Assembly (NCBI GenBank): GCA_944391055.1
Contig: CALXSF010000007.1
Span: 79,101-143,100 of the forward strand
Length of the DNA: 64,000 bases
Origin: an uncultured Kiritimatiellota bacterium
GTDB taxonomy: Bacteria; Verrucomicrobiota; Kiritimatiellia; RFP12; DVOR01
Reading direction: 5' to 3'
The notes beneath the pieces were generated by a model that saw only the letters and a list, made by a program, of their open reading frames with translations, was not told where the DNA came from and ran no database searches. Both the position numbers and the translations under genes were made by a program. This document shows positions 8,457 through 16,659 of the stretch, piece after piece (position 1 is the first letter of the stretch; every line of letters starts with the position of its first letter).

Positions 8457-9037
8457 AGTGCGAGCTCTGCCATCGGAACGACGCGGAGACGGTGCTTTAC
8501 CGGACGGGCAAAAAGGGCCGCCGGGAGGAGCTTTACGTCTGCCGGGCGTGCGCGGAGCGCGAGCGGGCCTTCGGCCAGGAGCGCGGGGTGCAGGTGGCGG
8601 CGGTGGAGACCGACGGCCTGCCGGGCGGCGGGGACGCGGAGGGGAACGGCCCGGGGGGGATCGCGCCGCAGGAGCTGCTGGGGCGCCTGGGGGAGCTTTT
8701 CGGGGCGCTTTCGCAGCGGTTGGGCGAGGAGGGCGACGGCGAGACGCGCTGCCCGGGGTGCGGGATGACGTTGGCGGATTTCCGCGCGCAGGGGATGCTG
8801 GGGTGCCCCAAGTGCCTCAAGGCCTTCCCGAAGGCGTTGCGCGCGCTCTTGGACGAGACGCAGCAGTGCCATGCCTATCGCGGGGACGCGTTGCCGGGGC
8901 AGGCGCGGGCGGAGACGCTGCGCGACCTGCGCCGGCGCCTGGACGAGGCCGTGGCGCGCGAGGATTACCGGGAGGCCAAGCGCTTGCGCGAGGCCATCCG
9001 CGAATTGACGGGGGAAGGGGGCGGCGATGGCGCGTAA
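8453..9037 (+). CDS. mcsA: McsA-like zinc/UVR-motif protein
   Basis: In Firmicutes McsA is the zinc-binding activator of the protein-arginine kinase McsB. This 194-residue protein has two Cys pairs at the N-terminus (CELC and CRAC), two more in the middle (CPGCGM and CPKCLK) and a C-terminal UvrB/UvrC-type coiled coil (REDYREAKRLREAIREL). That is the McsA domain order. It starts on an ATGA overlap with coaC and overlaps the mcsB-like gene by 11 bp, the pairing expected for McsA/McsB. No ctsR or clpC lies nearby. Its partner looks catalytically altered, so its role may differ from the Bacillus system. Confidence 0.86.
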   Translation: MKCELCHRNDAETVLYRTGKKGRREELYVCRACAERERAFGQERGVQVAAVETDGLPGGGDAEGNGPGGIAPQELLGRLGELFGALSQRLGEEGDGETRCPGCGMTLADFRAQGMLGCPKCLKAFPKALRALLDETQQCHAYRGDALPGQARAETLRDLRRRLDEAVAREDYREAKRLREAIRELTGEGGGDGA

Positions 9038-10133
9038 GCCCGTGGGCGAGGCCAACCTGGGGCTCTTCTGCACGAAGACGCAGCTCTCGCTGGTGCGCAA
9101 CGTCCGGGGGGCGGTCTTCCCGGGGCGGATGGCCACGCGGCCGGCGAAGGCGCTGGGGATCCATCTGGGCGAGGCGCTGCGCCGGGCCGCGGAGGCGCGG
9201 GGGATGCGCGCGGAGGACGTGACGGACGACGACGACCTGACGGAGATCGGGGCGATCTACCACGGCATGACGGCGCGCGAGCATCGTCCGCCGGGCTACC
9301 GCTTGGTGCGCCTGGACGACGCGCAGGGGGAGTGGACGGTGTGGTGCGAGCTGATGAGCGCCAACCATCTGACCTTCTCGGTGGCGGGGACGGGGCTGGA
9401 TTTCGTCGCGGAGGCGGAGCGTCTGCGGGCCTTCGTGGACGGGTTGGACGGGGATTTGGGGTACGCCTCGGATCCGACCCTGGGTTATCTGACGGCGCAG
9501 CCGATGTTGCTGGGCACGGGCTTCCGGATCCGCAGCATGGTCCACGTGGGCGGGCTGGCGCATTTCGGGTACCTGCGCGAGCTGTGCAACGCGGCCGATG
9601 CGAAGGGGGCGATGGTGGAGCTGGATCGCACGGACGTGACGCCGCCGGGGGCGCTGGTCATCATCTTCAACCGCTTTTCCCTGGGGTTCGGGGTGCGGGA
9701 GATCGCGGAGCGTTTCCGCGCGTTCCTGGTGCGGGTCTCGGAGCAGGAGACGGAGGCGCGGTGGCGGCTTTTCCGCGACGAGCCGTTCGTCTTCCTGGAT
9801 CTGCTGACGCGGGCGAAGGCCGTGCTGAAGACGGCGTTGCTGATGAGCGAGCAGGAGGCGCTGGATTTGCTTTCCGACCTGCGCCTGGGGCTGACGACGG
9901 GGGCCATCTCGGCGCGGAAGGTGGACCCGCTGGCGCCGCATTGGTTCGACGACGCGACGGACCGCGTCTTCTTCCGCGCCCATGGCCGCGCCCTGCGCCG
10001 CAAGCACGTGCTGCCGCACGACGTGGACGCCGACCCCTCGCTGCGCGACGAGGCGCTCCGGGCCGAGTGGCTGAGGCCGTTGGCGAACTTCGCGTTTTCC
10101 CGGGAACTCATCGAAAGGGCCGACGAGCAATGA
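9027..10133 (+). CDS. mcsB: McsB-like ATP:guanido phosphotransferase, active site altered
   Basis: A 368-residue member of the guanido-kinase/McsB family. The fold-level landmarks are visible: VRNVRGAVFP near residue 25, LGYLTAQPMLLGTGFR around 152-167, and the C-terminal SDLRLGL segment. However, the catalytic cysteine of the family CPTNxGTG motif is replaced by Gln158 (AQPMLLGTG). The N-terminal SSRxRLARN nucleotide-binding arginines are largely gone (TKTQLSLVRN), and the acidic NEEDH loop reads MSANH. By family knowledge these changes should cripple phosphoryl transfer, so I read it as a probable pseudokinase or phosphoarginine-binding scaffold. It sits with mcsA inside the gmk operon. Confidence 0.84.
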   Translation: MARKPVGEANLGLFCTKTQLSLVRNVRGAVFPGRMATRPAKALGIHLGEALRRAAEARGMRAEDVTDDDDLTEIGAIYHGMTAREHRPPGYRLVRLDDAQGEWTVWCELMSANHLTFSVAGTGLDFVAEAERLRAFVDGLDGDLGYASDPTLGYLTAQPMLLGTGFRIRSMVHVGGLAHFGYLRELCNAADAKGAMVELDRTDVTPPGALVIIFNRFSLGFGVREIAERFRAFLVRVSEQETEARWRLFRDEPFVFLDLLTRAKAVLKTALLMSEQEALDLLSDLRLGLTTGAISARKVDPLAPHWFDDATDRVFFRAHGRALRRKHVLPHDVDADPSLRDEALRAEWLRPLANFAFSRELIERADEQ

Positions 10134-10921
10134 GACGCCGTTCGTTCATCCTGCTGTTGGTGGCGCTGGCCGCGGCCGCGCCGGGCGCGCTCCGCGCGGA
10201 GGACGCCACCGAGGGGCTCTCCCCCGCGCAACTGCTGGCGCAGGCGCGCGCGATGTTCCCGCGTGAGCGCATCGAGGTGACGGGCGCGCTGGTCACCGCC
10301 AAGGCCCGCGGCCTGACCGAGACGGAGCGGCCTTACGCGCTGACGCTCGATTGGGCGGGCGGCGAGCCCAAGGCCTCGTGCGCGCTCTTCCGTGCGGAGG
10401 GCGACGCGGAGCCGTTGCTGCGGGCGGAGCTGACCCGCGCGGCGGGGGCGCCGCGGCTGACGTTGATCGAGGCCGACGGCACGCGCACCGAGGGCGTGCG
10501 CCTGAACTCGCCCGTCGGCGAGAGCGACCTGACGTGGATGGATCTGGCCTTCGATTATCTGTGGTGGACGGACGTGCGGCGGCTGGACGAGGCGGAGCTG
10601 GAGGCCAAGGGCATCCCCTCGCGGCAGAACAGCCGCGCGTGCGTGGTGTTGGAGGCCAAGCCGCCCGCGCCCGTGCAGGGGCTGGCCGCCGTGCGGCTTT
10701 GGGTGGACAAGGGCTCGGGCAACCTGTTGCAGACCGAGCAGCTGGACGCGCAGGGGCGCACGACGCGCCAGATGTATGTGCAGCGGCTGGGGCGCGAGGA
10801 GGGGCGCTGGGTGCCGCGCGAGTTCCGCGTGCGCCGGTTGGGGACGGAGCGCGTGACGAAGCTGACGGTGCGTTCCATCCGTTCGGCGAGCTTCAGCACG
10901 GGGGAGGGGGCCGATGCCTGA
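10130..10921 (+). CDS. LolA-like outer-membrane lipoprotein-sorting protein
   Basis: A 263-residue exported protein. The signal peptide MRRRSFILLLVALAAAAPGALRA is followed by a beta-rich domain resembling the LolA/LolB half-barrel family (outer membrane lipoprotein-sorting protein, PF17131-like). Features include a long strand pair (LTLIEADGTRTEGVRL), the SDLTWMDLAFDYLWW segment and late strands (VRLWVDKGSGNLLQTEQLD; GRTTRQMYVQRL). It probably acts in the periplasm in lipid or lipoprotein traffic. The ATGA overlap with the mcsB-like gene and the 8-bp overlap with the next permease place it in the operon, with lptF/G three genes later. It is not a classical LolA. Confidence 0.72.
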   Translation: MRRRSFILLLVALAAAAPGALRAEDATEGLSPAQLLAQARAMFPRERIEVTGALVTAKARGLTETERPYALTLDWAGGEPKASCALFRAEGDAEPLLRAELTRAAGAPRLTLIEADGTRTEGVRLNSPVGESDLTWMDLAFDYLWWTDVRRLDEAELEAKGIPSRQNSRACVVLEAKPPAPVQGLAAVRLWVDKGSGNLLQTEQLDAQGRTTRQMYVQRLGREEGRWVPREFRVRRLGTERVTKLTVRSIRSASFSTGEGADA

Positions 10922-12104
10922 GCCGGAGGAGCGGGCGGCGGGGCGTTTCCTGTCGCTGACGGAGACGCAGAACCGCATCGTGGCCACGTCGGTGACGTGG
11001 CTGTGCTGCGCGGTGCTGGCACTGGGGGTGGCGGCCTCGGTGTGGGTGCTGCTGCGGGGGCTGGGCTATTTCCTGCACATCGTGGGGCCGGTGATCGTGG
11101 CCTTCTTCCTGAGCCTGCTGTCGCGGCCGTGGTATGCGCGGCTGCGCCGGTGGTGCCGGGGGTGCCATCTGCCGGCGATGGTGCTGTTCTTCGTCTCCAT
11201 CCTGGCGCCGCTGGCGTTGCTGCTGTGGTTCTTCGGGTCGTTCTTCTATGAGCAGGGGACGAACCTGGCGCGGGCGCTGCCGAGCGTGGTGGAGCAGGCG
11301 CGGGCGCTGCTGACGCAGTATTTCCCGGACGCGAAGGCGTTGGTGCAGGGGCTGCTGCCCAATCTGGCGGAGGTGCTTTCGGCGGATGGCTCCATCTCGT
11401 TCGCGAAGCTGGCGGAGATGGTCGGCAACATGGCCGGCACGGGCATGCACATGGGCGGGGCCGTCTTCTCGGCGGGCTCCGCCGCGGCGCTGTGGCTGCT
11501 GACCTTCTTCTATTGGGGGGCCTTCGTGATGCAGCGCCCGATGACGGGCGAGGACTTCGCGGCGCGCCTGCCGTTCCTCAGCGACCGGGGCCGTCAGACG
11601 GTGGCGCGGCATTTCCGCAACTTCAGCGACATCGTGGTCTCCTATTTCCGCGGGCAGATCATCGACGTGACGCTCCAAGGTGTGCTGTACGGGACGGGCT
11701 TCCAGCTCTGCGGCCTGCCCAACGGCTTCCTGATCGGCTTCGTGCTGGGGCTGATGAACCTGGTGCCTTACGTGGGGGCGACGCTGGGGCTGTGCGTGGC
11801 GCTGCCGGTGGCCTTCTTCCACGGCGGGCTGCTGTACACGCTGGGCATTTTCGCGGTGTATTGCTGCGTGCAGAGCTTCGACGGTTACGTCATGCAGCCT
11901 TACATCCAGGGCAACCGCATGAAGCTCTCCGCGTGGCAGATTGTCTTCGCGCTGCTTTTCTGGACGCAGCTGGGGGGCTTCCTGGGGCTCTTGCTGGCCA
12001 TCCCGCTGACGGCCTTCGTGAAGGCCTCGTGGGGTGAGTGGCGCGCCTTTTCCGAACGTTTCGTCGGCGCGGACGCGCCGGCTTTGCCGGAGACCAAACC
12101 ATGA
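10914..12104 (+). CDS. AI-2E family membrane permease (PerM/YdiK type)
   Basis: A 396-residue integral membrane protein with the AI-2E transporter family layout. There is an N-terminal block of two to three helices, a long extracytoplasmic region (about 105-170) and a C-terminal block of about five helices. The conserved stretches GFVLGLMNLVPYVGATLG and LAIPLTAF are present, near the family PYVGP signature. Members export various substrates, some as sodium antiporters; the substrate here is unknown. GGGGGAGGGGG precedes the ATG, which lies 8 bp inside the upstream gene. Confidence 0.85.
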   Translation: MPEPEERAAGRFLSLTETQNRIVATSVTWLCCAVLALGVAASVWVLLRGLGYFLHIVGPVIVAFFLSLLSRPWYARLRRWCRGCHLPAMVLFFVSILAPLALLLWFFGSFFYEQGTNLARALPSVVEQARALLTQYFPDAKALVQGLLPNLAEVLSADGSISFAKLAEMVGNMAGTGMHMGGAVFSAGSAAALWLLTFFYWGAFVMQRPMTGEDFAARLPFLSDRGRQTVARHFRNFSDIVVSYFRGQIIDVTLQGVLYGTGFQLCGLPNGFLIGFVLGLMNLVPYVGATLGLCVALPVAFFHGGLLYTLGIFAVYCCVQSFDGYVMQPYIQGNRMKLSAWQIVFALLFWTQLGGFLGLLLAIPLTAFVKASWGEWRAFSERFVGADAPALPETKP

Positions 12105-12664
12105 GTGGGCTTCTTCTCGCGCGCGTGTTGGTGGCGGCGTTGGCGGCGGCGCTTGTGGGGCTGGGGCTTTTCCTGCTCACGGGCGCCTCGGCGCGGGCGG
12201 TGCGGGCCCTGCCGCGCGCCCGGGCGCTGGGGATGGCTTTGTCGGCGCTCTGTTGGGTTTGGGTGGCGGCGGAGCTGTTGGCGCACCCGATCGACTTCCT
12301 AGCCTTCCTCACGCCCGCGCGGATCGTCGTGGGGACGGTGGTCTGCGTGCCGCTGACGTGGGTGTTGCTGAGCAACCTGCTGTGCGCGCGCGCCGTGGGC
12401 GGGTTGCTGATGTTGTGGCCCATGCCCGTCATCCTGGCCGTTCGCGACCAGGTGACGCTGTGGCGCCTGGCGCCGGTCTCGATCGGGTATCTCAGCCTCA
12501 CCTTTGGGATGTTCGTGGTCTTTTATCCGTGGATCCTGCGCGTGGCGTGCGACCGGCTGGCGGATGGCCCGTCGGCGCGGAAGGCCGCGGCGCTGGCGTT
12601 CTTGGCGATGGGCGCGCTCTCGGCGTGCGCGCTCTGCGCGTTGGGGAAGGTGGTGGGCGAATGA
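12101..12664 (+). CDS. integral membrane protein of unknown function, 187 aa
   Basis: Five or six hydrophobic segments fill most of the chain (for example VLVAALAAALVGLGLFLL, ALGMALSALCWVWVAAELL and the GLLMLWPMPVIL region), with short Arg-rich loops. I recognise no family and see no catalytic motif. ATGA overlaps at both ends, with the AI-2E permease before and the LptF/LptG permease after, fix the start and suggest an envelope function made together with them. Confidence 0.72.
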   Translation: MSGLLLARVLVAALAAALVGLGLFLLTGASARAVRALPRARALGMALSALCWVWVAAELLAHPIDFLAFLTPARIVVGTVVCVPLTWVLLSNLLCARAVGGLLMLWPMPVILAVRDQVTLWRLAPVSIGYLSLTFGMFVVFYPWILRVACDRLADGPSARKAAALAFLAMGALSACALCALGKVVGE

Positions 12665-13773
12665 GCATCCTGTTCCGCTATGTGTGGCGTTCCTTCGCGG
12701 TGCCGGCGGTCATTTGCCTGGTCGGGCTTTGCGCGCTGACGCTCCTGTTCATGAGCTTTGACCTCATCGGCGCGTGCTTTGACCCCAAGGCCAACGTGAC
12801 GGCGCAGGTGGCGGGCGACTTCCTCTTCGGCACGCTCTCGATGTATTTGGAGTGGCTGCTGCCCGCCGTCTTCCTGCTCTCCACGCTTTATGTGATGTGG
12901 CAGTTTTGCCGGCACAGCGAGCTGATCGCCATGCGCGCCGGCGGCATCGGCATGGGGACGATCACGGCGCCCATCGTGCTGACGGCGCTCGTGGCGGCGA
13001 TCCTCTCCTTCGCCAACACCGAGTTCGTCCGCCCCGTCGCCGCCGCCCGGGCGATGGCGATCAAGGATTCCGATTTCCGCAAGACCGGCCGCGAGCCGCT
13101 TGTGGGCGCGGGGTTCTCCGCGCCCGGCAAGACGCACGTCTGGGTCATCGGGGCGCTTGACCCGACCGCGCCCGAGACGCTCACGGACGTGCGCGTGACC
13201 TTCAACCGGCCCGACGGCTCCAAGCGCGTCACCTATGCCGCGCCCCGCGCCCGTTGGCTCGACGGCGCCTGGTGGCTCCTCGACGGCGTGGCCTGCACCT
13301 ATTACGATGAGCTCGACACCGTCATCGTGCCCCCCGAGGGGTGCCCGGCCGAGCTCCCCGTCAAGGCGCTTTACGAGGCCCGCGAGACCCCGCGCCAAAT
13401 CCTCGTCCAAAACACCGACGCCGCGCTCGCCTCCGCCTCCGACCGGAAGGTCAGCCGCAAGATTCGCGATCAGTCGGGGCTCACCACCCGTCAGAAGCTG
13501 GAGGATTCCTACGCCACGTACAACCACTACGCCGCGCCGTTCTCCATCCTGCTGGTGACGCTGTTCGCCATCCCGGCGGGCATCGCCTCGGGGCGGCAGT
13601 CGGTCTTCCGCGGCATCCTCCTGGCGTTGGGGCTTTTCCTGTCGTACTACGCGCTCACCGCGCTCTCCATGCTTTTGGCCAACAACGACATCGTGAAGCC
13701 CGCGTTGGCCGTGGCCCTGCCCTCCGTCGTCTTCGGCGCGGCGGCCATCGTCCTTTTCCGAAGACTGCCCTGA
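12661..13773 (+). CDS. LptF/LptG-family LPS export permease (YjgP/YjgQ)
   Basis: A 370-residue permease of the lipopolysaccharide export ABC complex. Three N-terminal helices, with the short conserved loop HSELIAMRAGGIGMG after the second, are followed by a periplasmic jellyroll (about 125-270) and three C-terminal helices. The YNHYAAPFSILLVTLFAIPAG and FLSYYALTALS segments are typical. It should carry LPS from the inner membrane to the periplasmic bridge with LptB and LptC. Only one such permease is present here. The start is fixed by the ATGA overlap. Codon third positions turn from G-ending to C-ending near 13000, inside this gene. Confidence 0.88.
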   Translation: MSILFRYVWRSFAVPAVICLVGLCALTLLFMSFDLIGACFDPKANVTAQVAGDFLFGTLSMYLEWLLPAVFLLSTLYVMWQFCRHSELIAMRAGGIGMGTITAPIVLTALVAAILSFANTEFVRPVAAARAMAIKDSDFRKTGREPLVGAGFSAPGKTHVWVIGALDPTAPETLTDVRVTFNRPDGSKRVTYAAPRARWLDGAWWLLDGVACTYYDELDTVIVPPEGCPAELPVKALYEARETPRQILVQNTDAALASASDRKVSRKIRDQSGLTTRQKLEDSYATYNHYAAPFSILLVTLFAIPAGIASGRQSVFRGILLALGLFLSYYALTALSMLLANNDIVKPALAVALPSVVFGAAAIVLFRRLP

Positions 13774-13785
13774 GGAGCGCCGCCG

Positions 13786-14505
13786 ATGCCCGAGAGCCGT
13801 GCCACGATGAGAGGGATCCCCGGCGACGCCGCGCGTCGGCGGGGGCTTCGCCGCGTGTTGGTGCCGGTGGCCTGCTTCGCGGGGGCGCTCGGGGTCGGCG
13901 CGGGGCTGCTGCTCGGTGGCGTGGGCGTGCCGTGGTGGCTGGGGGCGACGGTCTTCGCCGCGGCGCTGGGCGGCTTCGCGCTCTACCGTCGCCGCCAGCC
14001 GGCGCTGGTCTACGGTTATTTCAAGGGGGCGCGGGGCGAGGAGATGGTCGCCGGGGAGCTGGCGCACCTGCCCTCCGCGTGGACGATCTTCAACGGGCTT
14101 CTGCTGCCCGACGGCCGGGACGTCGACCACGTGGCCGTCGGCCCGCAGGGGGTCTTCGTCATCGAGACCAAGCATTGGAGCGGCGAGGTCTCCGTTGGGC
14201 GAGGCGAGATTTTGGCCAATGGGCGGCCCATCCAGCGCTCGCCCGTCGCCCAGGTGCGCCGCGCGCTGACCGCCGTCGGCGGCGCGCTGGCCGGCGCGGC
14301 CCTGCCGCCCGGCGCGCTCCATGGCGTCCTCTGCTTCGCCGGGCCGCAGTTCGCCGACGGCGCCGCCCGCGCGGATGAGGTGCTCGTGTGCTCCCACTTG
14401 GGGCTGGCCGCCGCGCTCACGTTGGGGCCGACGGTCTTGGATGCCGCGGCCATCGCCCGTTGCGTCGCCAAACTCGGCGCCCTCACGCTTACGGAAGGAT
14501 TCTGA
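13786..14505 (+). CDS. membrane-anchored NERD-domain protein
   Basis: A 239-residue protein with two N-terminal transmembrane helices (about residues 25-43 and 47-65) and a NERD (nuclease-related) domain. The domain runs from GARGEEMVAGEL through the LLLPDGRDVDHVAVGPQG block to VFVIETKHWSG. The E...D...ExK residues of the restriction-endonuclease-like fold are all present, so nuclease activity is possible. Function is not established for most NERD proteins. It lies 12 bp after lptF/G and 3 bp before the protease gene, so it belongs to the same operon. Confidence 0.85.
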   Translation: MPESRATMRGIPGDAARRRGLRRVLVPVACFAGALGVGAGLLLGGVGVPWWLGATVFAAALGGFALYRRRQPALVYGYFKGARGEEMVAGELAHLPSAWTIFNGLLLPDGRDVDHVAVGPQGVFVIETKHWSGEVSVGRGEILANGRPIQRSPVAQVRRALTAVGGALAGAALPPGALHGVLCFAGPQFADGAARADEVLVCSHLGLAAALTLGPTVLDAAAIARCVAKLGALTLTEGF

Positions 14506-14508
14506 CAC

Positions 14509-16659
14509 ATGAAGAAACGCCTCCTTGCCTTTGGCCTCGCGCTTTTCGCCGCCGTGTCGGGCGCCGCCGTCTCGCCCGTCGCGCCGGAGCCCGTCTACCC
14601 CGAGATCGCCCGCCGCGTCGTCCGCCAGCTCGCCTCCGCGCATCTGTCCGGGGAACGTTTCGGCGACAGGCTCTCCGCCGTCGCGTGGACCAATCTCGTC
14701 GATTCGCTGGATTTTGACCGCACGCTTCTCACCCAAGAGGATCTTCGGCGCCTCGAGCCGCTCCGCACGCAGATCGACGACCGCCTCGCGCGCGGCGACC
14801 TCGCCTTCGGCTACGACCTCATGCAGCTGATCCGGGAGCGCCTGGAGGCGCGGTGCGACTATGTGGAGGCCCTGCTCAAGGAGGAGGCGCCCTTCGACTT
14901 CTCCAAGGACGACACCTTCGTCTGGAAGCGCCGCAAGGCGGAGCGCCCCGCCGACGCCGCCGAGCAGAAGGCGCTTTGGCGCGCCGCCCTCAAGAATGAG
15001 TACCTCGCCCTGACGCTCGCCAAGGAGTTGGACGCGGAGGAGGCCGCCCAGGCCGAGAAGGAGGGCAAGCCCCAGGAAGACGAGGACGAGGGCGGGTACG
15101 AGGAGGAAAACCTGGAGGAGCCCGTCCCCGAGATCCTGGCCAAGCGTTACCGCAATCTGCGCGACGCCTTTTCCGAGATGGATTCCGAGACCGTCCTCCA
15201 GCGCATCCTTTCCGCCGTCGCGAACGCGTACGACCCGCACACCGACTATATGTCCCCGATGAACTTCGAGGACTTCAACATGGAGATGAACCTCACGCTT
15301 TGCGGGATCGGCGCCACGCTGCGCTACGACGACGGCGCGGTCCGCGTCATGGAGCTGATGCCCGGCGCGCCGGCCGCCAGCGACACGCGCGACATCCGCC
15401 TCCAGGAGGGCGACCTCATCATCGGCGTGGGGCAGGGGGACGGCCCGATCGAGGACATCCGCCACAAGCCGCTCATCCGCACCATCCGAAAGATCCGCGG
15501 GCCCAAGGGGACCAAGGTGGTGCTCCGCGTCATCCCCGTCTCCGACAAGACCGGCACGCGCACCAAACTCGTCGACCTCGTGCGCGACGAGATCAAGCTT
15601 GAGGAGCAGGCCGTCACCGGGCGCGTCGAACGGCTCGCGCTCCCCGCCGGGGAACGCCGCCTGGGCTATGTCCGCATCCCGGCCTTTTATGCGGGTGCGG
15701 TCGGCGGCGACGCCGGCGACGACGCCCGCTCCATGACCCGCGACCTCCTCCGTTACCTTCAGGACTTCAACCAGGAGCACGTCGACGGCCTGGTCATCGA
15801 CCTCCGCAACAACGGCGGCGGCTCCCTCATGGAGGCGCTCTCCATGACCGGGCTTTTCGTCACCGGCCCCACCGTCCAGGTGCGCGACGCCCGCAACGTC
15901 CAGGTGCTCCCCAGCCGCGGCGCCGTCGCCTTCCGCAAGCCGCTGCTCGTGCTGACCAACCGCAATTCCGCCTCGGCCTCCGAGATCGTCGCCTCCGCCT
16001 TCCAGGATTACGGCCGCGCCATCATCGTCGGGGACTCCAAGAGCCACGGCAAAGGCACCGTCCAGACCGTCATGGGGCTGGGCGACAACCAGGTCTACGG
16101 CGCCGACCGCATCACCTCCGCCTGCTTCTACCGCATCAACGGCGGCACCACGCAGCTCCGGGGCGTCGTCCCCGACATCGTCCTGCCCTCCATCTACGAC
16201 GCCCTCGAGTTGGGGGAGGATCAGCTTCCCGGCGCGCTGCCCTACAGCGAGGTCCCCCCCGCCTACTATGCCAAGACCGCCGACCTGGCGCCCTACCTCC
16301 CCAAACTCAAGGCCGCCTCCGACGCCCGCCTCGCCAAGGACGCCCAGTATCAGGCCTCCCAGCGGCTCATCGCCCACGTCCGCAAGGCCAACGCGGAGCA
16401 GACCGTCCCCCTCAACATCGACAAACGCCGTGAGCGGATGCGCGCCGAGCGCGCCATGCAGAAACTCCAGGACGAGGCGCTTCGGGGCGGCACCGCCAAG
16501 GCCCGCAAGGACGGCCCCACTGCCGAGAACGACCCCGTCCTCCGCGAGGCGCTCCACATCCTCTCCGATTACATCGACCTGCGCGGGGGCCCCGACCAGC
16601 CCGTCAACACCGATGGCGACCTTGGCCTGCGCCTCTTCCGCATCTTTGGCGGGCAATGA
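14509..16659 (+). CDS. prc: tail-specific (carboxy-terminal processing) protease, S41 family
   Basis: Periplasmic protease that degrades or trims proteins from the C-terminus. The 716-residue protein has a signal peptide (MKKRLLAFGLALFAAVSGA) and an N-terminal helical TSP domain with an acidic insert near residues 180-205. A PDZ domain (about 260-345) is followed by the S41 core. The catalytic Ser sits in SASASE (487-492) and the Lys is K515 in SHGKGTVQT. The C-terminal domain resembles DUF3340 of Prc. The size and order match Prc/Tsp better than the shorter CtpA type. It ends on ATGA with dxs. Confidence 0.92.
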   Translation: MKKRLLAFGLALFAAVSGAAVSPVAPEPVYPEIARRVVRQLASAHLSGERFGDRLSAVAWTNLVDSLDFDRTLLTQEDLRRLEPLRTQIDDRLARGDLAFGYDLMQLIRERLEARCDYVEALLKEEAPFDFSKDDTFVWKRRKAERPADAAEQKALWRAALKNEYLALTLAKELDAEEAAQAEKEGKPQEDEDEGGYEEENLEEPVPEILAKRYRNLRDAFSEMDSETVLQRILSAVANAYDPHTDYMSPMNFEDFNMEMNLTLCGIGATLRYDDGAVRVMELMPGAPAASDTRDIRLQEGDLIIGVGQGDGPIEDIRHKPLIRTIRKIRGPKGTKVVLRVIPVSDKTGTRTKLVDLVRDEIKLEEQAVTGRVERLALPAGERRLGYVRIPAFYAGAVGGDAGDDARSMTRDLLRYLQDFNQEHVDGLVIDLRNNGGGSLMEALSMTGLFVTGPTVQVRDARNVQVLPSRGAVAFRKPLLVLTNRNSASASEIVASAFQDYGRAIIVGDSKSHGKGTVQTVMGLGDNQVYGADRITSACFYRINGGTTQLRGVVPDIVLPSIYDALELGEDQLPGALPYSEVPPAYYAKTADLAPYLPKLKAASDARLAKDAQYQASQRLIAHVRKANAEQTVPLNIDKRRERMRAERAMQKLQDEALRGGTAKARKDGPTAENDPVLREALHILSDYIDLRGGPDQPVNTDGDLGLRLFRIFGGQ

